64,000 nucleotides of DNA from an uncultured Muribaculaceae bacterium. GTDB lineage: Bacteria; Bacteroidota; Bacteroidia; Bacteroidales; Muribaculaceae. The notes under the pieces were generated by a model. That model did not search any database. It was not told the origin of the DNA and worked only from the letters and a program-made list of their open reading frames with translations. Both the position numbers and the translations under genes were made by a program. This document shows, piece after piece, positions 10,811 to 20,130 of the stretch (positions are counted from its first letter, which is position 1; each line of letters begins with the position of its first letter). Location: NCBI GenBank assembly GCA_910578035.1, contig CAJTOB010000010.1:1-64000 (forward strand). The letters are read 5' to 3'.

Positions 10811-11364
10811 AATCGACATTATTGACAATGACAGCCGGACTTTGCGGCATTGCTCTTGTGGCCGGTGCGGCTTTGGCAGGAGTCAATATCCTTACGGAAG
10901 AGCCGATAGCCGAGGCTCAGGCTGCAGCTCGTCGTCAGGCTATTGCAGAGGTTCTGCCTCAGTTCGACAACAATCCTGCCGATGAGGCTTACGAATATGA
11001 CGGGCTGACACTTTTTCCCGCAAAATTGTCGGGCGCAGATGTCGGTATGGCAGTAGAGACTTATAGCGACAATGGTTTCTCCGGCCGTTTTACAATTCTG
11101 GCGGGTTTCGATATGGCGGGTCGGCTTACGGGCTACCGTGTGCTGAGTCATGCGGAGACTCCGGGGCTTGGAGCACGTATGAGCGACTGGTTTTCCGAGG
11201 ACGGAACACAGCATTCTGCCATAGGGCATACAATGCCATTTGGAATCAAAGCTGACGGTGGCGATATAGATGCAATTACAGGAGCTACAATTACCTCACG
11301 GGCATTTATGGAGGCTCTTAACAAGGCCGCCGAAGCCTGTGCTAACTCTATGACTGACAGATGA
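10807..11364 (+). CDS. rnfG: Electron transport complex subunit RnfG
   Basis: 185 residues: one N-terminal membrane helix (about 5-27) and a periplasmic FMN-binding domain. The covalent FMN motif is DAITGATITS, with Thr161 the expected attachment residue; ETPGLGARM is a second family signature. ATGA overlaps join it to rnfD upstream and rnfE downstream, which suggests translational coupling. Confidence 0.95.
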   Translation: MKSTLLTMTAGLCGIALVAGAALAGVNILTEEPIAEAQAAARRQAIAEVLPQFDNNPADEAYEYDGLTLFPAKLSGADVGMAVETYSDNGFSGRFTILAGFDMAGRLTGYRVLSHAETPGLGARMSDWFSEDGTQHSAIGHTMPFGIKADGGDIDAITGATITSRAFMEALNKAAEACANSMTDR

Positions 11365-11948
11365 ACGCACTAAGAATAATTTTTGACGGAATCATAAAGC
11401 GAAATCCGACTTTCGTACTGATACTCGGCATGTGCCCGACTTTGGGCACAACGTCTTCGGCCATGACAGGCATGTCTATGGGCCTTGCGACGCTATTTGT
11501 GCTCATGTGTTCTAACATGGCTATTTCGGCCATAAAGAGAATAGTGCCCGACAAGGTACGCATTCCCGTGTATATCGTTGTCATAGCGTCGTTTGTCACA
11601 ATCCTGCAGATGCTCATGCAGGCCTATGCTCCGGCACTCTATGCCAGCCTTGGCATATTTATACCTCTTATTGTAGTGAACTGTATTCTTCTTGGCCGGG
11701 CAGAGGCTTTTGCATCGAAAAACACAGTATTCGCATCGCTTTGCGACGGTCTTGGGGTTGGAGTCGGTTTCACTCTTGCCTTGACATTGCTTGGAGCCGT
11801 ACGCGAATTGCTCGGCACAGGCGCCGTATTTGGCCTGCAACTCTACAACGCCGATTTCGGCGCTCTTCTTTTTGTGCTCGCTCCGGGTGCATTTATCGTT
11901 TTGGGTCTGTTGATAGCTCTTTTTAACCGTCTGTATAACAATGCTTGA
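11361..11948 (+). CDS. rnfE: Electron transport complex subunit RnfE
   Basis: 195-residue membrane subunit of the RnfA/E (NqrD/E) family with about six spans. Family motifs seen are NPTFVLILGMCPTL near the N-terminus and the SLGIFIPLIVVNC segment, the Cys of which helps bind the intramembrane iron centre. It overlaps rnfG by 4 bases and rnfA by 8. Confidence 0.94.
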   Translation: MNALRIIFDGIIKRNPTFVLILGMCPTLGTTSSAMTGMSMGLATLFVLMCSNMAISAIKRIVPDKVRIPVYIVVIASFVTILQMLMQAYAPALYASLGIFIPLIVVNCILLGRAEAFASKNTVFASLCDGLGVGVGFTLALTLLGAVRELLGTGAVFGLQLYNADFGALLFVLAPGAFIVLGLLIALFNRLYNNA

Positions 11949-12522
11949 ATATATCGCAATTATTTTTTCGGCCATATTGGTCAATAATATTGTATTTTCC
12001 CAGTTTCTGGGAATATGTCCGTTTATAGGGGTCTCGAAAAATCTTGAATCGGCCTTCGGCATGGGTATGGCAGTTACTTTTGTCATGGCAGTCGCCACGG
12101 CTGTGACATGGTTGCTTCAGCATTATGTTCTTGAGCCTCTGGGGCTGGTATATGTACAGACTATCAGTTTTATACTTGTGATAGCGGTGCTTGTGCAGAT
12201 GCTTGAGATTATGATGAAGAAGGTGTCGCCGTCGCTTTATGCCGCCCTGGGCGTCTTTCTGCCGCTTATAACTACAAACTGTGCGGTTCTGGGCGTCGCT
12301 ATTATTGTGGCGCAGAAAAACTTCGGTTTTCTTTATTCGGTTGTCTATTCGATAGCTACTGCCGCAGGTTTTGCTCTCGCACTGACAATTTTTGCAGGCA
12401 TTCGCACTCAACTGGCTCTCGCCGATGTTCCCCGCTCGATGCGCGGTGTGCCTATCGCGCTGATTGTAGCCGGAATACTTGCGATGGCCTTTATGGGCTT
12501 TTCGGGCATTAAAATCGCATGA
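11941..12522 (+). CDS. rnfA: Electron transport complex subunit RnfA
   Basis: 193-residue membrane partner of RnfE, six predicted spans. Conserved signatures NNIVFSQFLGICPFIGVS and ALGVFLPLITTNCAVLG are both present, with one Cys each for the shared iron-sulfur centre. It is the last gene of the cluster; the order B-C-D-G-E-A is standard for Bacteroidota. No terminator was seen before the next gene 40 bases on. Confidence 0.95.
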   Translation: MLEYIAIIFSAILVNNIVFSQFLGICPFIGVSKNLESAFGMGMAVTFVMAVATAVTWLLQHYVLEPLGLVYVQTISFILVIAVLVQMLEIMMKKVSPSLYAALGVFLPLITTNCAVLGVAIIVAQKNFGFLYSVVYSIATAAGFALALTIFAGIRTQLALADVPRSMRGVPIALIVAGILAMAFMGFSGIKIA

Positions 12523-12562
12523 TTTGTCTGCAATAAAGCGCATGCGATTCCGTTTTTACAAT

Positions 12563-14536
12563 ATGAATTCATTCAAAAATATTCTGCTGACAGCAACGGT
12601 GCTTGCGTCGCTTATGCTTGGTTCGTGTGGAGGAGCAAAGCTAAGCACAGCAAACGAACAGATGGAGCGCGGTGAGTATTTCGATGCTTCGAAGACTTAC
12701 CGCAAGATATATAACAAGCTTACCAAGCGCGAGGAACGAGCCTTGCGCGGAGAGGTTGCATATAAAATGGCTGAGTGTCACAGGCGCCTCAACCAGTATG
12801 CGCGAGCCGCAGCGGCATATCAGAATGCTATCCGCTACGGTTATGGCGACTCGACTCTTTATCTTTCGCTCGCCCGCATGCAGCATGCTCAGGGGCAGTA
12901 TGCGCCGGCAGTGAAGAACTATAGCGAGTATCTTGCGTGGAAACCAAGCGATGTGCTTGCACAGAATGGCCTTATCGGGGCCAGAATGGGTCAGGAGAAG
13001 AAAGGTGCGACACGTTATGTAGTCAAAAATGCCAAACTGTTCAACAGTCGCCGTGCCGATTATTCGCCAATGTACCTTGACCGATCGCTCGACCAGATTT
13101 ATTTTACATCGACTACAGAAAAATCTACCGGAACGCATAAAAGCGAAATAACCGGCATGAAGAAAGGCGATATATGGTTCGCGACCAAGAATGAGCGCGG
13201 CGAATGGAAGCGCCCCGAACCTGTAGAAGGCGAACTCAACACCGAGTTCGATGAAGGCACTCCGGCATTCACCCCTGATGGCTCTACAATGTATCTGAGC
13301 CGTGCTCGCCGCGAGCCTAATTCGAATACGGGAGTAGAAATATTCACTTCTCAACGGTCCGACGCTAAATGGAGTGCGCCGGTGAAGTTTGAAATTACTG
13401 CCGATACGCTTTCCAATTATGCACACCCGGCAGTATCGCCAGATGGACAATGGCTCTATTTCAGCAGCGATATGCCTGGAGGCTCGGGAGGCCGCGACAT
13501 CTGGCGCATAAATCTTAAGGAACGTGCCGGCTCGCTTGAAAATCTTGGAGAGTGGATTAATACTCCCGGCGATGAAATGTTTCCGACATTCCGCTCTGAT
13601 TCGGTGTTTTATTTTTCGTCTAACGGTCATCCTGGCTATGGCGGCCTTGATATTTTCCGCGCCGAGCAGACGCCTTCCGGCGGCTGGAAAGTGACAAATA
13701 TGGGAACGCCCGTCAATTCAGCCTCCGATGATTTCGGCATGACTTTTGGCGAAGGTGAAAGCGGCTTTTTCTCGTCGAACCGAGGCGATAACCGCGGTTA
13801 TGACCATCTGTATTCATTTGAATTGCCTGAGCTCAAAATACTTATAAGTGGTTGGGTTCTTGACCGCGATGAGGAGCCTGTTCCGAATGCCGTGATACGC
13901 ATTGTAGGAAACGACGGTTCCAATCAGAAGCAGCTGGCTCGGCCGGACGGTTCATTTTCTTTTCCTCTTGACCGCGGTGTGAGCTATGTGATGATGGCCG
14001 GAGCAAAAGGCTATCTTAATGCCAAGCAGGAATTTACCAGCGACATAGCCGAGGAAGACGCTGAATATGGAGTGGATTTTATACTTGCTTCAATAACCAA
14101 GCCCGTTGTTATCGACAATATATTCTATGATTTCGATAAGGCAAGCCTGCGACCCGAATCAAAGGCCGCTCTCGACGAAATGGCGCAGGTGCTTCGCGAT
14201 AATCCCAACGTGACTATCGAGATGGCCTCGCATACCGACCGGAAAGGAACTGACGAATATAATATCCGTTTATCGTCGCGACGCGCCCAGTCGGTAATCG
14301 ACTATCTTATTTCTGTCGGCATAGCGCCCGAGCGGCTTCAAAGCCAAGGCTATGGCGAGTCGCGTCCGAAAACAATCACAAAGAAGCTGGCCCGTGAATA
14401 TCCTCAGTTTCAGGAAGGCCAGACATTGACAGAAGAGTTTATACTCACTCTTCCGGAAGCAGATCAGGAAGTGGCCGACCAGATAAACCGGCGCACGGAG
14501 TTCCAGGTGCTGTCTATTGACTATCGAATGTTCTGA
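12563..14536 (+). CDS. OmpA-family lipoprotein with TPR and PD40 repeats (PorE-like)
   Basis: 657 residues. A lipoprotein signal (LMLGSCGG, lipid-acceptor Cys22) is followed by TPR-type helices (about 30-130), a PD40/WD40-like propeller (about 150-430; repeats such as AHPAVSPDGQWLYFSSD and TFRSDSVFYFSSNG), a carboxypeptidase-regulatory-like domain (about 440-520) and an OmpA peptidoglycan-binding domain (FYDFDKASLRPESK ... SHTDRKGTDEYNIRLSSRRA). This order matches PorE of the type IX secretion system, but the same build occurs in proteins of species without T9SS, so the system assignment is open. An in-frame ATG at 12542 is an alternative start. Confidence 0.85.
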   Translation: MNSFKNILLTATVLASLMLGSCGGAKLSTANEQMERGEYFDASKTYRKIYNKLTKREERALRGEVAYKMAECHRRLNQYARAAAAYQNAIRYGYGDSTLYLSLARMQHAQGQYAPAVKNYSEYLAWKPSDVLAQNGLIGARMGQEKKGATRYVVKNAKLFNSRRADYSPMYLDRSLDQIYFTSTTEKSTGTHKSEITGMKKGDIWFATKNERGEWKRPEPVEGELNTEFDEGTPAFTPDGSTMYLSRARREPNSNTGVEIFTSQRSDAKWSAPVKFEITADTLSNYAHPAVSPDGQWLYFSSDMPGGSGGRDIWRINLKERAGSLENLGEWINTPGDEMFPTFRSDSVFYFSSNGHPGYGGLDIFRAEQTPSGGWKVTNMGTPVNSASDDFGMTFGEGESGFFSSNRGDNRGYDHLYSFELPELKILISGWVLDRDEEPVPNAVIRIVGNDGSNQKQLARPDGSFSFPLDRGVSYVMMAGAKGYLNAKQEFTSDIAEEDAEYGVDFILASITKPVVIDNIFYDFDKASLRPESKAALDEMAQVLRDNPNVTIEMASHTDRKGTDEYNIRLSSRRAQSVIDYLISVGIAPERLQSQGYGESRPKTITKKLAREYPQFQEGQTLTEEFILTLPEADQEVADQINRRTEFQVLSIDYRMF

Positions 14537-14537
14537 T

Positions 14538-15413
14538 ATGGTGAAATTCAGGACTGAAATATGTACTGCCGGGGGCAGCTGGAAAATATCGGCTGACGAA
14601 AAGTTGCTTTTCATCGGTTCATGTTTTTCCGATGAGATTGGCCGATGTCTGGCTGAGCGCGGATTTGACATATCAGTGAATCCATTCGGGCCGCTGTATA
14701 ATCCGCTTTCTATAGCCAATTGTTTCCGGCGGGCGCTCGAGGGCGAAGAATATGACGATACAGATTTGACACCGGGCCCGCGAGGCTATCATTGTCTTGA
14801 CTATGCCACGCGGTTCAGTGGAGATGACCGGGCGTCGATTCTCGAGGGCATAAACAGCCGTCTGAGCAGCCTTAAAGAAAGAGTAGGAGAGGGCGCTGTA
14901 GTGTTTGTTACGCTCGGCACATCTTTTGTCTATGAGCTTGCCGATGGCGGCCGTCTTGTAGGAAACTGCCATAAATTCCCTGCGTCTATGTTCCGACGAC
15001 GCATGATAGATGTGAAAGAGGCCGCAGACGCACTGGCCGCTATTGTCTGTCTTCTTAGGGGCAATGGAGCGCGGAAGCTTGTGTTTACAGTAAGCCCGAT
15101 ACGGCATCTTGCCGATGGCTTTCATGAGAATACACTGAGTAAGGCGACCTTGCATCTTGCTATAGAACATGTCCGCGCTGAGAATCCCGATTTCGTAGAC
15201 TACTTTCCTTCATTCGAGATAGTGATGGACGATTTACGCGACTATCGGGCATATGCCGATGATCTCGTCCATATATCGTCTCAGGGTGTTGCTTATATTT
15301 ATGAGAAATTCGAAGAGCGTTTCTTTACAGCAGACACCCGCTATATAGCTGCTATGGCACGAAAAAAATATCTGTCGTCGCAGCACAGACAAATTCTTGA
15401 AAAAAATGATTGA
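14538..15413 (+). CDS. GSCFA-domain protein (SGNH-like esterase/hydrolase family)
   Basis: 291 residues. The name-giving motif reads FIGSCFSDEIG (about residues 25-35), followed by NPFGPLYNPLSI, and a late block VFTVSPIRHL (about 185-195) with a downstream DDLVHISSQG histidine. This is the layout of a GSCFA-type SGNH hydrolase, with the Ser of GSC as nucleophile and a C-terminal Asp/His pair. It probably acts on acylated cell-envelope carbohydrate, a guess supported only by adjacency to murF-alr, which its 3' end overlaps by 8 bases. ATG 14538 is preferred to an upstream TTG. Confidence 0.85.
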   Translation: MVKFRTEICTAGGSWKISADEKLLFIGSCFSDEIGRCLAERGFDISVNPFGPLYNPLSIANCFRRALEGEEYDDTDLTPGPRGYHCLDYATRFSGDDRASILEGINSRLSSLKERVGEGAVVFVTLGTSFVYELADGGRLVGNCHKFPASMFRRRMIDVKEAADALAAIVCLLRGNGARKLVFTVSPIRHLADGFHENTLSKATLHLAIEHVRAENPDFVDYFPSFEIVMDDLRDYRAYADDLVHISSQGVAYIYEKFEERFFTADTRYIAAMARKKYLSSQHRQILEKND

Positions 15414-17739
15414 TACTGTCGAAGCGATTGCCGGCGCCGTCGGAGCCGACAAAATCATAAAAACCGGCGATTATGAATCCCGTCAGATTAAGAATCTTGT
15501 CACCGACAGCCGGTCGGTGCTGAATGCGGCTGAAACCGTTTTCGCTGCAATACGAACCCGTGTCGGCGACGGACATAAGTATATCGGAGAGCTATATGGC
15601 AAAGGTGTGCGGGCTTTCATAATAGATAAGGAAATCGACACGTCGCTTCTGCCGGAAGCTGCTTTCATTGTGGTAAAATCTGTCAATGAGGCAATAATGC
15701 AGCTCGCAAAGGCGCGTCTTGCTGGCTATGTTAGTGGTATCATTATAACGGGCAGCAAGGGTAAGACCACCGTCAAGGAACTTCTATATACATCTTTACA
15801 GGGAGTGTGCTCCGTGCGGCGTAGTCCACGTAGTTGGAATTCGAGCATCGGCGTTCCTCTTGCTGTTTGGAATATGACCGAGGGGGTTTTCCCTGAGCGA
15901 ATTATAACCGAAGTCGGTATCGATGGTCCCGGCCAGGGTACGTCTTTTTATAAGATGCTTGGCGAATCGCATAAGGTAGCTGTAATCACTCCGATAACAA
16001 ACGAGCATGATAACGAATTCGAGTCTCATGCCGACAAGGTGCGCGAAAAACTGAAAATTGTCGAAGGCTGTAATCTGATTGTATATGCCGATTCCGATAC
16101 TGTTCTCAGCGAAGAGATTGCGCGGCTTAAATCGGAACGGCCGGCCTTGCGGACCGTTGCTGTCGAAAAGGAATGTCACCCAACGATTTTCCACGCTCTT
16201 GTTCATGCCGTTTTGAAAGAGCTTGGGTATGACGGTATTGATTCGGATTCTAAACCGATTGTAGATACTCGCCGGGAAATTCAGACAGGAATCTTTGGAA
16301 ACACTATTATCAGCGACTTTTTTACTCCGGACCTGACGTCGTTGCGCGAGGCTCTCGACTTTATGCGCCGTCAATCCGGCTCGATGGATAATTCGGTGCT
16401 TATGCTCGGGCGGCTCATGCCCGGAACCGACGATGTGCGTCGGGTGTATGAGAAAGCATTCGCAATGGCGGCCGAGTATGGAATTACAGACGTAATGTTG
16501 GTTTCTGAGGAGTCTCCACGCGAGGCATATTCTGTGCTTGACCGTTACCATTCCGGCAACCTCTATCGCGATTCGCGTATTCTTCTGTTCGGCGCAGACC
16601 GTCAGTTTGCCGATGCCCTATGCGGAGCCGGCCACGATACAGTGCTTGAAGTGAATCTTGATGCTATCATACACAACTATAATTACTACAGGCGTCTTCT
16701 TCCGGCGGGCACAGGCATTGTCGGTATGGTAAAAGCTTCGGCCTATGGCATGGGAGCTGTCGAAATTGGCCGCACACTTCAGAGCCAGGGGGCGGCATAT
16801 CTTGCGGTTGCTGTTGTAGACGAGGCAGTAGCATTGCGAAACGCCGGCATAACAATGCCCATAATGGTGCTTAATCCGGTGACGAACCAATCGCCGGCTT
16901 TATTCGCATATAATATTGAGCCAGCCGTGTTCTCACTTGACGAACTCAGTTTGCTTGTCGAAACGGCTGTGCGCGAAGGTGTATCAGACTTCCCTATACA
17001 TATCAAGCTTGATACAGGCATGCACAGGGTGGGATTTATCGAGGAGCAGCTCGACGGACTCATCGAGAGTCTTGCCGCGCAGAAATCTCTTGTTGTTTCA
17101 TCGGTTTTCACTCATCTGGCAACGGCAGACTGCCTGGACCTTGACGATTACACTCAACTGCAGCTCCAACGCTTTTACGCCATGACCGACAAACTTAGGA
17201 AAGGGCTTGGACGAGATTTCAAACGTCATATATTGAACACGGCAGGAATGATGCGCTTCGCCGAATGCGGCCCCTATGAAATGACTCGGCTTGGAATCGG
17301 GCTCTACGGGGTATCGCCATTGCCGCCTTCCGTATCTGTCGATTTGCAGCCGGTTGCCACATTTAAATCGCGGATCATATCGCTCAAACACTGGCCTGCC
17401 GGCACTCCTGTCGGATATGGTTGCCGTGGAGTGACCTCGCGCGACAGTGTTGTGGCTACTGTGCCCGTCGGGTATGCCGACGGAGTCAACCGCCGTCTTG
17501 GCCGTGGTAATGCTTCGTTTGTGGTGCGTGGTGTGGCATGTCCTACTATAGGCAATATATGCATGGACCTATGTATGATTGATGTCACAGATGCACAGGG
17601 TGTGTCTGTTGGCGATGAGGTTGAGATTTTTGGACCGTCGGCTTCGGTTGAAGCACTTGCAGAAACTCTCGGAACGATTCCGTACGAGTTGTTTACATGG
17701 GTATCGCCCAGAGTGCGCCGCATATATTACCGCAAATAA
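15406..17739 (+). CDS. MurF-alanine racemase fusion (MurF half appears degenerate)
   Basis: 777 residues. Residues about 1-410 align with MurF, the ligase that adds D-Ala-D-Ala to UDP-MurNAc-tripeptide: P-loop GSKGKTT (116-122) and RSPRSWNSSIGVPL. From about 414 (EVNLDAIIHNYNYYR) it is a complete alanine racemase with PLP lysine in MVKASAYG (K443) and catalytic Tyr690 in VGYADG. In this MurF half the usual (N)DSYN(S)D-type motif reads SDFFTPD (303-309), and the middle segment that normally holds the substrate-domain motif DASIENA is shortened by about 50 residues from memory of Bacteroides homologues. ATG 15406 overlaps the GSCFA gene; an upstream TTG is possible. Confidence 0.9.
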   Translation: MIDTVEAIAGAVGADKIIKTGDYESRQIKNLVTDSRSVLNAAETVFAAIRTRVGDGHKYIGELYGKGVRAFIIDKEIDTSLLPEAAFIVVKSVNEAIMQLAKARLAGYVSGIIITGSKGKTTVKELLYTSLQGVCSVRRSPRSWNSSIGVPLAVWNMTEGVFPERIITEVGIDGPGQGTSFYKMLGESHKVAVITPITNEHDNEFESHADKVREKLKIVEGCNLIVYADSDTVLSEEIARLKSERPALRTVAVEKECHPTIFHALVHAVLKELGYDGIDSDSKPIVDTRREIQTGIFGNTIISDFFTPDLTSLREALDFMRRQSGSMDNSVLMLGRLMPGTDDVRRVYEKAFAMAAEYGITDVMLVSEESPREAYSVLDRYHSGNLYRDSRILLFGADRQFADALCGAGHDTVLEVNLDAIIHNYNYYRRLLPAGTGIVGMVKASAYGMGAVEIGRTLQSQGAAYLAVAVVDEAVALRNAGITMPIMVLNPVTNQSPALFAYNIEPAVFSLDELSLLVETAVREGVSDFPIHIKLDTGMHRVGFIEEQLDGLIESLAAQKSLVVSSVFTHLATADCLDLDDYTQLQLQRFYAMTDKLRKGLGRDFKRHILNTAGMMRFAECGPYEMTRLGIGLYGVSPLPPSVSVDLQPVATFKSRIISLKHWPAGTPVGYGCRGVTSRDSVVATVPVGYADGVNRRLGRGNASFVVRGVACPTIGNICMDLCMIDVTDAQGVSVGDEVEIFGPSASVEALAETLGTIPYELFTWVSPRVRRIYYRK

Positions 17740-17766
17740 AAAAGCCGGATTATCCGGCTTTTTTTT
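17739..17766 (+). terminator. Bidirectional terminator between murF-alr and aguB
   Basis: Stem AAAAGCCGGA / TCCGGCTTTT around a 3-base loop (17750-17752), A-rich on the left and T-rich on the right. It sits exactly between two convergent genes, so it can serve both. Confidence 0.92.
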
Positions 17767-18652
17767 ATTTACGGTAGCGGAGTGTCAGGTCTCCGTAGGC
17801 ATCTATTCTGCGATCGCGCAGGAAAGGCCACCAGCGGCGGACTTGCTCTGAGCGTTGCATGTCGATTTCTACGATGGCTGTGTCTTCGGCATCGTGTGGT
17901 GATCTGTGCAGAAATTCACCTTGAGGTCCGGCTACAAAACTTGAGCCCCAGAACAGTATTCCGTTGGTTGCTCCGGAGGGGTCCGGCTCATGCCCGACGC
18001 GGTTTACAGCAACGACTGGAATGCCGTTGGCAATGGCATGAGCACGCTGGATAGTTATCCAGGCTTCGCGCTGGCGCTCTTTCTCGGCGTCGGTGTCGGT
18101 GCTTTCCCAGCCGATAGCCGTAGGATAGACAAGCAGTTCTGCGCCGGCGAGAGCCATAAGGCGTGCTGCTTCGGGGTACCATTGGTCCCAGCATACGAGT
18201 ACGCCTATTCGGCCGAGCGAGGTTTCTATGGGCTCAAAACCGAGGTCTCCGGGAGTGAAATAGAATTTTTCGTAGTATGCCGGGTCGTCGGGAATGTGCA
18301 TTTTTCTGTATTTGCCGGCAATAGAGCCGTCTGCGTCGAATACTACGGCGGTATTGTGGTAAAGACCCGGTGCACGGCGTTCGAAGAGGGAGCTTACGAT
18401 AACTGTGCCGGTCTCACGGGCGAGTGCTGAATAAAAATCAGTAGCTTCGCCAGGTATTTCTACTGCCAGCGAGCATAGGTCTACATTTTCTGTCTGGCAG
18501 AAGTATAGGGAGTCGTGCAACTCCTGATTGACAATAAGCTGAGCTCCTTCTTTCGCAAGAGAGCGTACTTTCTCGGCTATTTTCCGGCGGTTTTCGGTAG
18601 CATCGGGGCTTGCCGTCTGTTGTATGATTGCTGTTTTAATTGTTCTTTTCAT
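17765..18652 (-). CDS. aguB: N-carbamoylputrescine amidase
   Basis: Carbon-nitrogen hydrolase that splits N-carbamoylputrescine to putrescine, CO2 and ammonia. 295 residues with the nitrilase-superfamily triad visible: Glu44 (NQELHDS), Lys117 (KYRKMHIPDD) and Cys154 (VLVCWDQWYP). The start at 18652 (MKRTIKTAIIQQ) is chosen over an upstream in-frame ATG because that extension runs back into aguA. It overlaps the aguA stop by 17 bases, and both belong to one reverse-strand operon for making putrescine from agmatine. Confidence 0.93.
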   Translation of the reverse strand: MKRTIKTAIIQQTASPDATENRRKIAEKVRSLAKEGAQLIVNQELHDSLYFCQTENVDLCSLAVEIPGEATDFYSALARETGTVIVSSLFERRAPGLYHNTAVVFDADGSIAGKYRKMHIPDDPAYYEKFYFTPGDLGFEPIETSLGRIGVLVCWDQWYPEAARLMALAGAELLVYPTAIGWESTDTDAEKERQREAWITIQRAHAIANGIPVVAVNRVGHEPDPSGATNGILFWGSSFVAGPQGEFLHRSPHDAEDTAIVEIDMQRSEQVRRWWPFLRDRRIDAYGDLTLRYRK

Positions 18653-19709
18653 AGTTGTCTGACAATACGCCCAGGGGCAATTGCATGGTGGCGCAATGGA
18701 GTGAGCCATGCTGTCGTATGAGGCTGCGGCAGTCGATGGGTATTATTTCATATTCAGGCATGGCCGATTCGAGAATCATTGCGGCCAATTTGTCTTTTTT
18801 CGGCTGGCCATATGTAGGCATCAGCACGGCTCCGTTTACAATCAGATAGTTGGCATATGTAGCCGGCAGGCGAGTGCCGTCTTCGGGGTCATAGATAGGG
18901 TCGGGCAGAGGCAGCTCTACGAGATGAAAGGGAGCGCCTATGGCGTTAGTCATTTCACTCAGTTCGTTGCGCATGGCTTCGAGTTCGGCAAAATGCTCAT
19001 CGTCGGGATTGTCGCAGCCGGTATATATAATAATGTCGCCGGGGGGAGCTATACGGGCAAGGGTGTCGATATGGCCGTCGGTATCGTCGCCGGCGAGCTG
19101 GCCGTGCTTCAGCCAGAGAATTTTTTTTGCTCCAAGCTGCTCAATTAGTTTCGACTCGATTTCAGACTGGGAGAGGTAGTCGTTGCGGTTTGGCGCGAGT
19201 AGGCAGTGTTCGGTTGTGAGGATGGTGCCTTTGCCGTCGCTTTCTATAGAACCGCCTTCGAGTACTATCTGAGCCGGGCCGTTGTAGAGGCATGAAAGCA
19301 AGCCCGACGAATGAAGGCGTGCTGCGGCGAGGTTATCGTTGTTGGCGGCAAATTTCATGCCCCAGCCGTTGAATATAAAGTCCTGAAGAATTGGTGTGCC
19401 GTCAGGTGTAGTGACGATTATCGGACCGTAATCGCGGGTCCAGGTGTCGTTAATCGGCATTTTCACCAAAATGAGGTTCTCAAGGCGGCAATTGGCCGGG
19501 AAAATTGACGTTGATGGCAATTCGGGGCCTATCAGAACGACTTTTGCACGCTCTGAGATAGCTGTAATAATGTCGATATATGTCTTGCGGACGTCATCGA
19601 GCATATATGCCCAATCTGTGTTTTCATTGGGCCATGCCATCAGAATGGCATCTGTTGGCTCCCATTCAGCCGGTAGACGAAAATCTTTAGGTGTTTCGAA
19701 TTTGTTCAT
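18636..19709 (-). CDS. aguA: Agmatine deiminase
   Basis: Converts agmatine to N-carbamoylputrescine and ammonia; guanidino-group-modifying (PPAD) fold, 357 residues. Signatures: WTRDYGPI (about 90-97), GGSIESDGKG (about 150), DDTDGHIDTLARI with the catalytic Asp/His, and the nucleophile Cys339 in GSLHCATMQ. Together with aguB downstream it gives the two-step agmatine route to putrescine. No arginine decarboxylase is in the window. Its start overlaps the small upstream gene as ATGA. Confidence 0.95.
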   Translation of the reverse strand: MNKFETPKDFRLPAEWEPTDAILMAWPNENTDWAYMLDDVRKTYIDIITAISERAKVVLIGPELPSTSIFPANCRLENLILVKMPINDTWTRDYGPIIVTTPDGTPILQDFIFNGWGMKFAANNDNLAAARLHSSGLLSCLYNGPAQIVLEGGSIESDGKGTILTTEHCLLAPNRNDYLSQSEIESKLIEQLGAKKILWLKHGQLAGDDTDGHIDTLARIAPPGDIIIYTGCDNPDDEHFAELEAMRNELSEMTNAIGAPFHLVELPLPDPIYDPEDGTRLPATYANYLIVNGAVLMPTYGQPKKDKLAAMILESAMPEYEIIPIDCRSLIRQHGSLHCATMQLPLGVLSDNYEKNN

Positions 19710-19945
19710 TCCTGATTGTCGAAGTCACTTAGTGTATTCCAGACTTCATCCTGCCCGTCCATATATTCGTTGCAGAAATCCATGAATCCGTTGCGCTCTG
19801 ATGTGCCTATTTCATGGCAGTATTCCTTGTAGCGCTGCCTGAGTTCATCGTCATCAACGAGGCATCTCTTAAATTCTGCTTCAGCAAGATCGGCACTATG
19901 CGATTGCTTGATAATCGATATGAAAAAATCTTCGATGTCTTCCAT
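19706..19945 (-). CDS. Small conserved protein upstream of aguA, unknown function
   Basis: 79 acidic, mostly helical residues (MEDIEDFFISII ... KEYCHEIGTSERNGFMDFCNEYMDGQDEVW). No signal peptide, membrane span or motif I can name. It is the first gene of the agmatine operon, 4-base overlap with aguA, and has a -7 box upstream, which supports it being real. Confidence 0.7.
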   Translation of the reverse strand: MEDIEDFFISIIKQSHSADLAEAEFKRCLVDDDELRQRYKEYCHEIGTSERNGFMDFCNEYMDGQDEVWNTLSDFDNQE

Positions 19946-19980
19946 AGTTAGAGTCTGGGTCGGATGAGGTTTATTTTTTT

Positions 19981-19988
19981 CAAAAATA
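19981..19988 (-). promoter_or_regulatory. Candidate -7 box of the agmatine operon
   Basis: On the reverse strand this reads TATTTTTG, an exact TAnnTTTG match, 35 bases before the ATG at 19945. A T-rich run lies further upstream where the -33 element would be. Confidence 0.55.
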
Positions 19989-20130
19989 GTAAAAAAAAAC
20001 GACGCACAGCCATCTTGTAAGGCTTTTTAATCTATGTTATATGTTTTTCTTCTGTATCGTGCGCCGATTTAAATTTTTTTATGGATATTGATTCTGAGGC
20101 CTGCAAACTTTTTTTGACGGCAACCATGCA

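Noticed and set aside
20010..20030. Terminator-like AGCC/GGCT hairpin upstream of the agmatine operon
   Set aside because: Only a 4-base stem, no gene ending on the matching strand.
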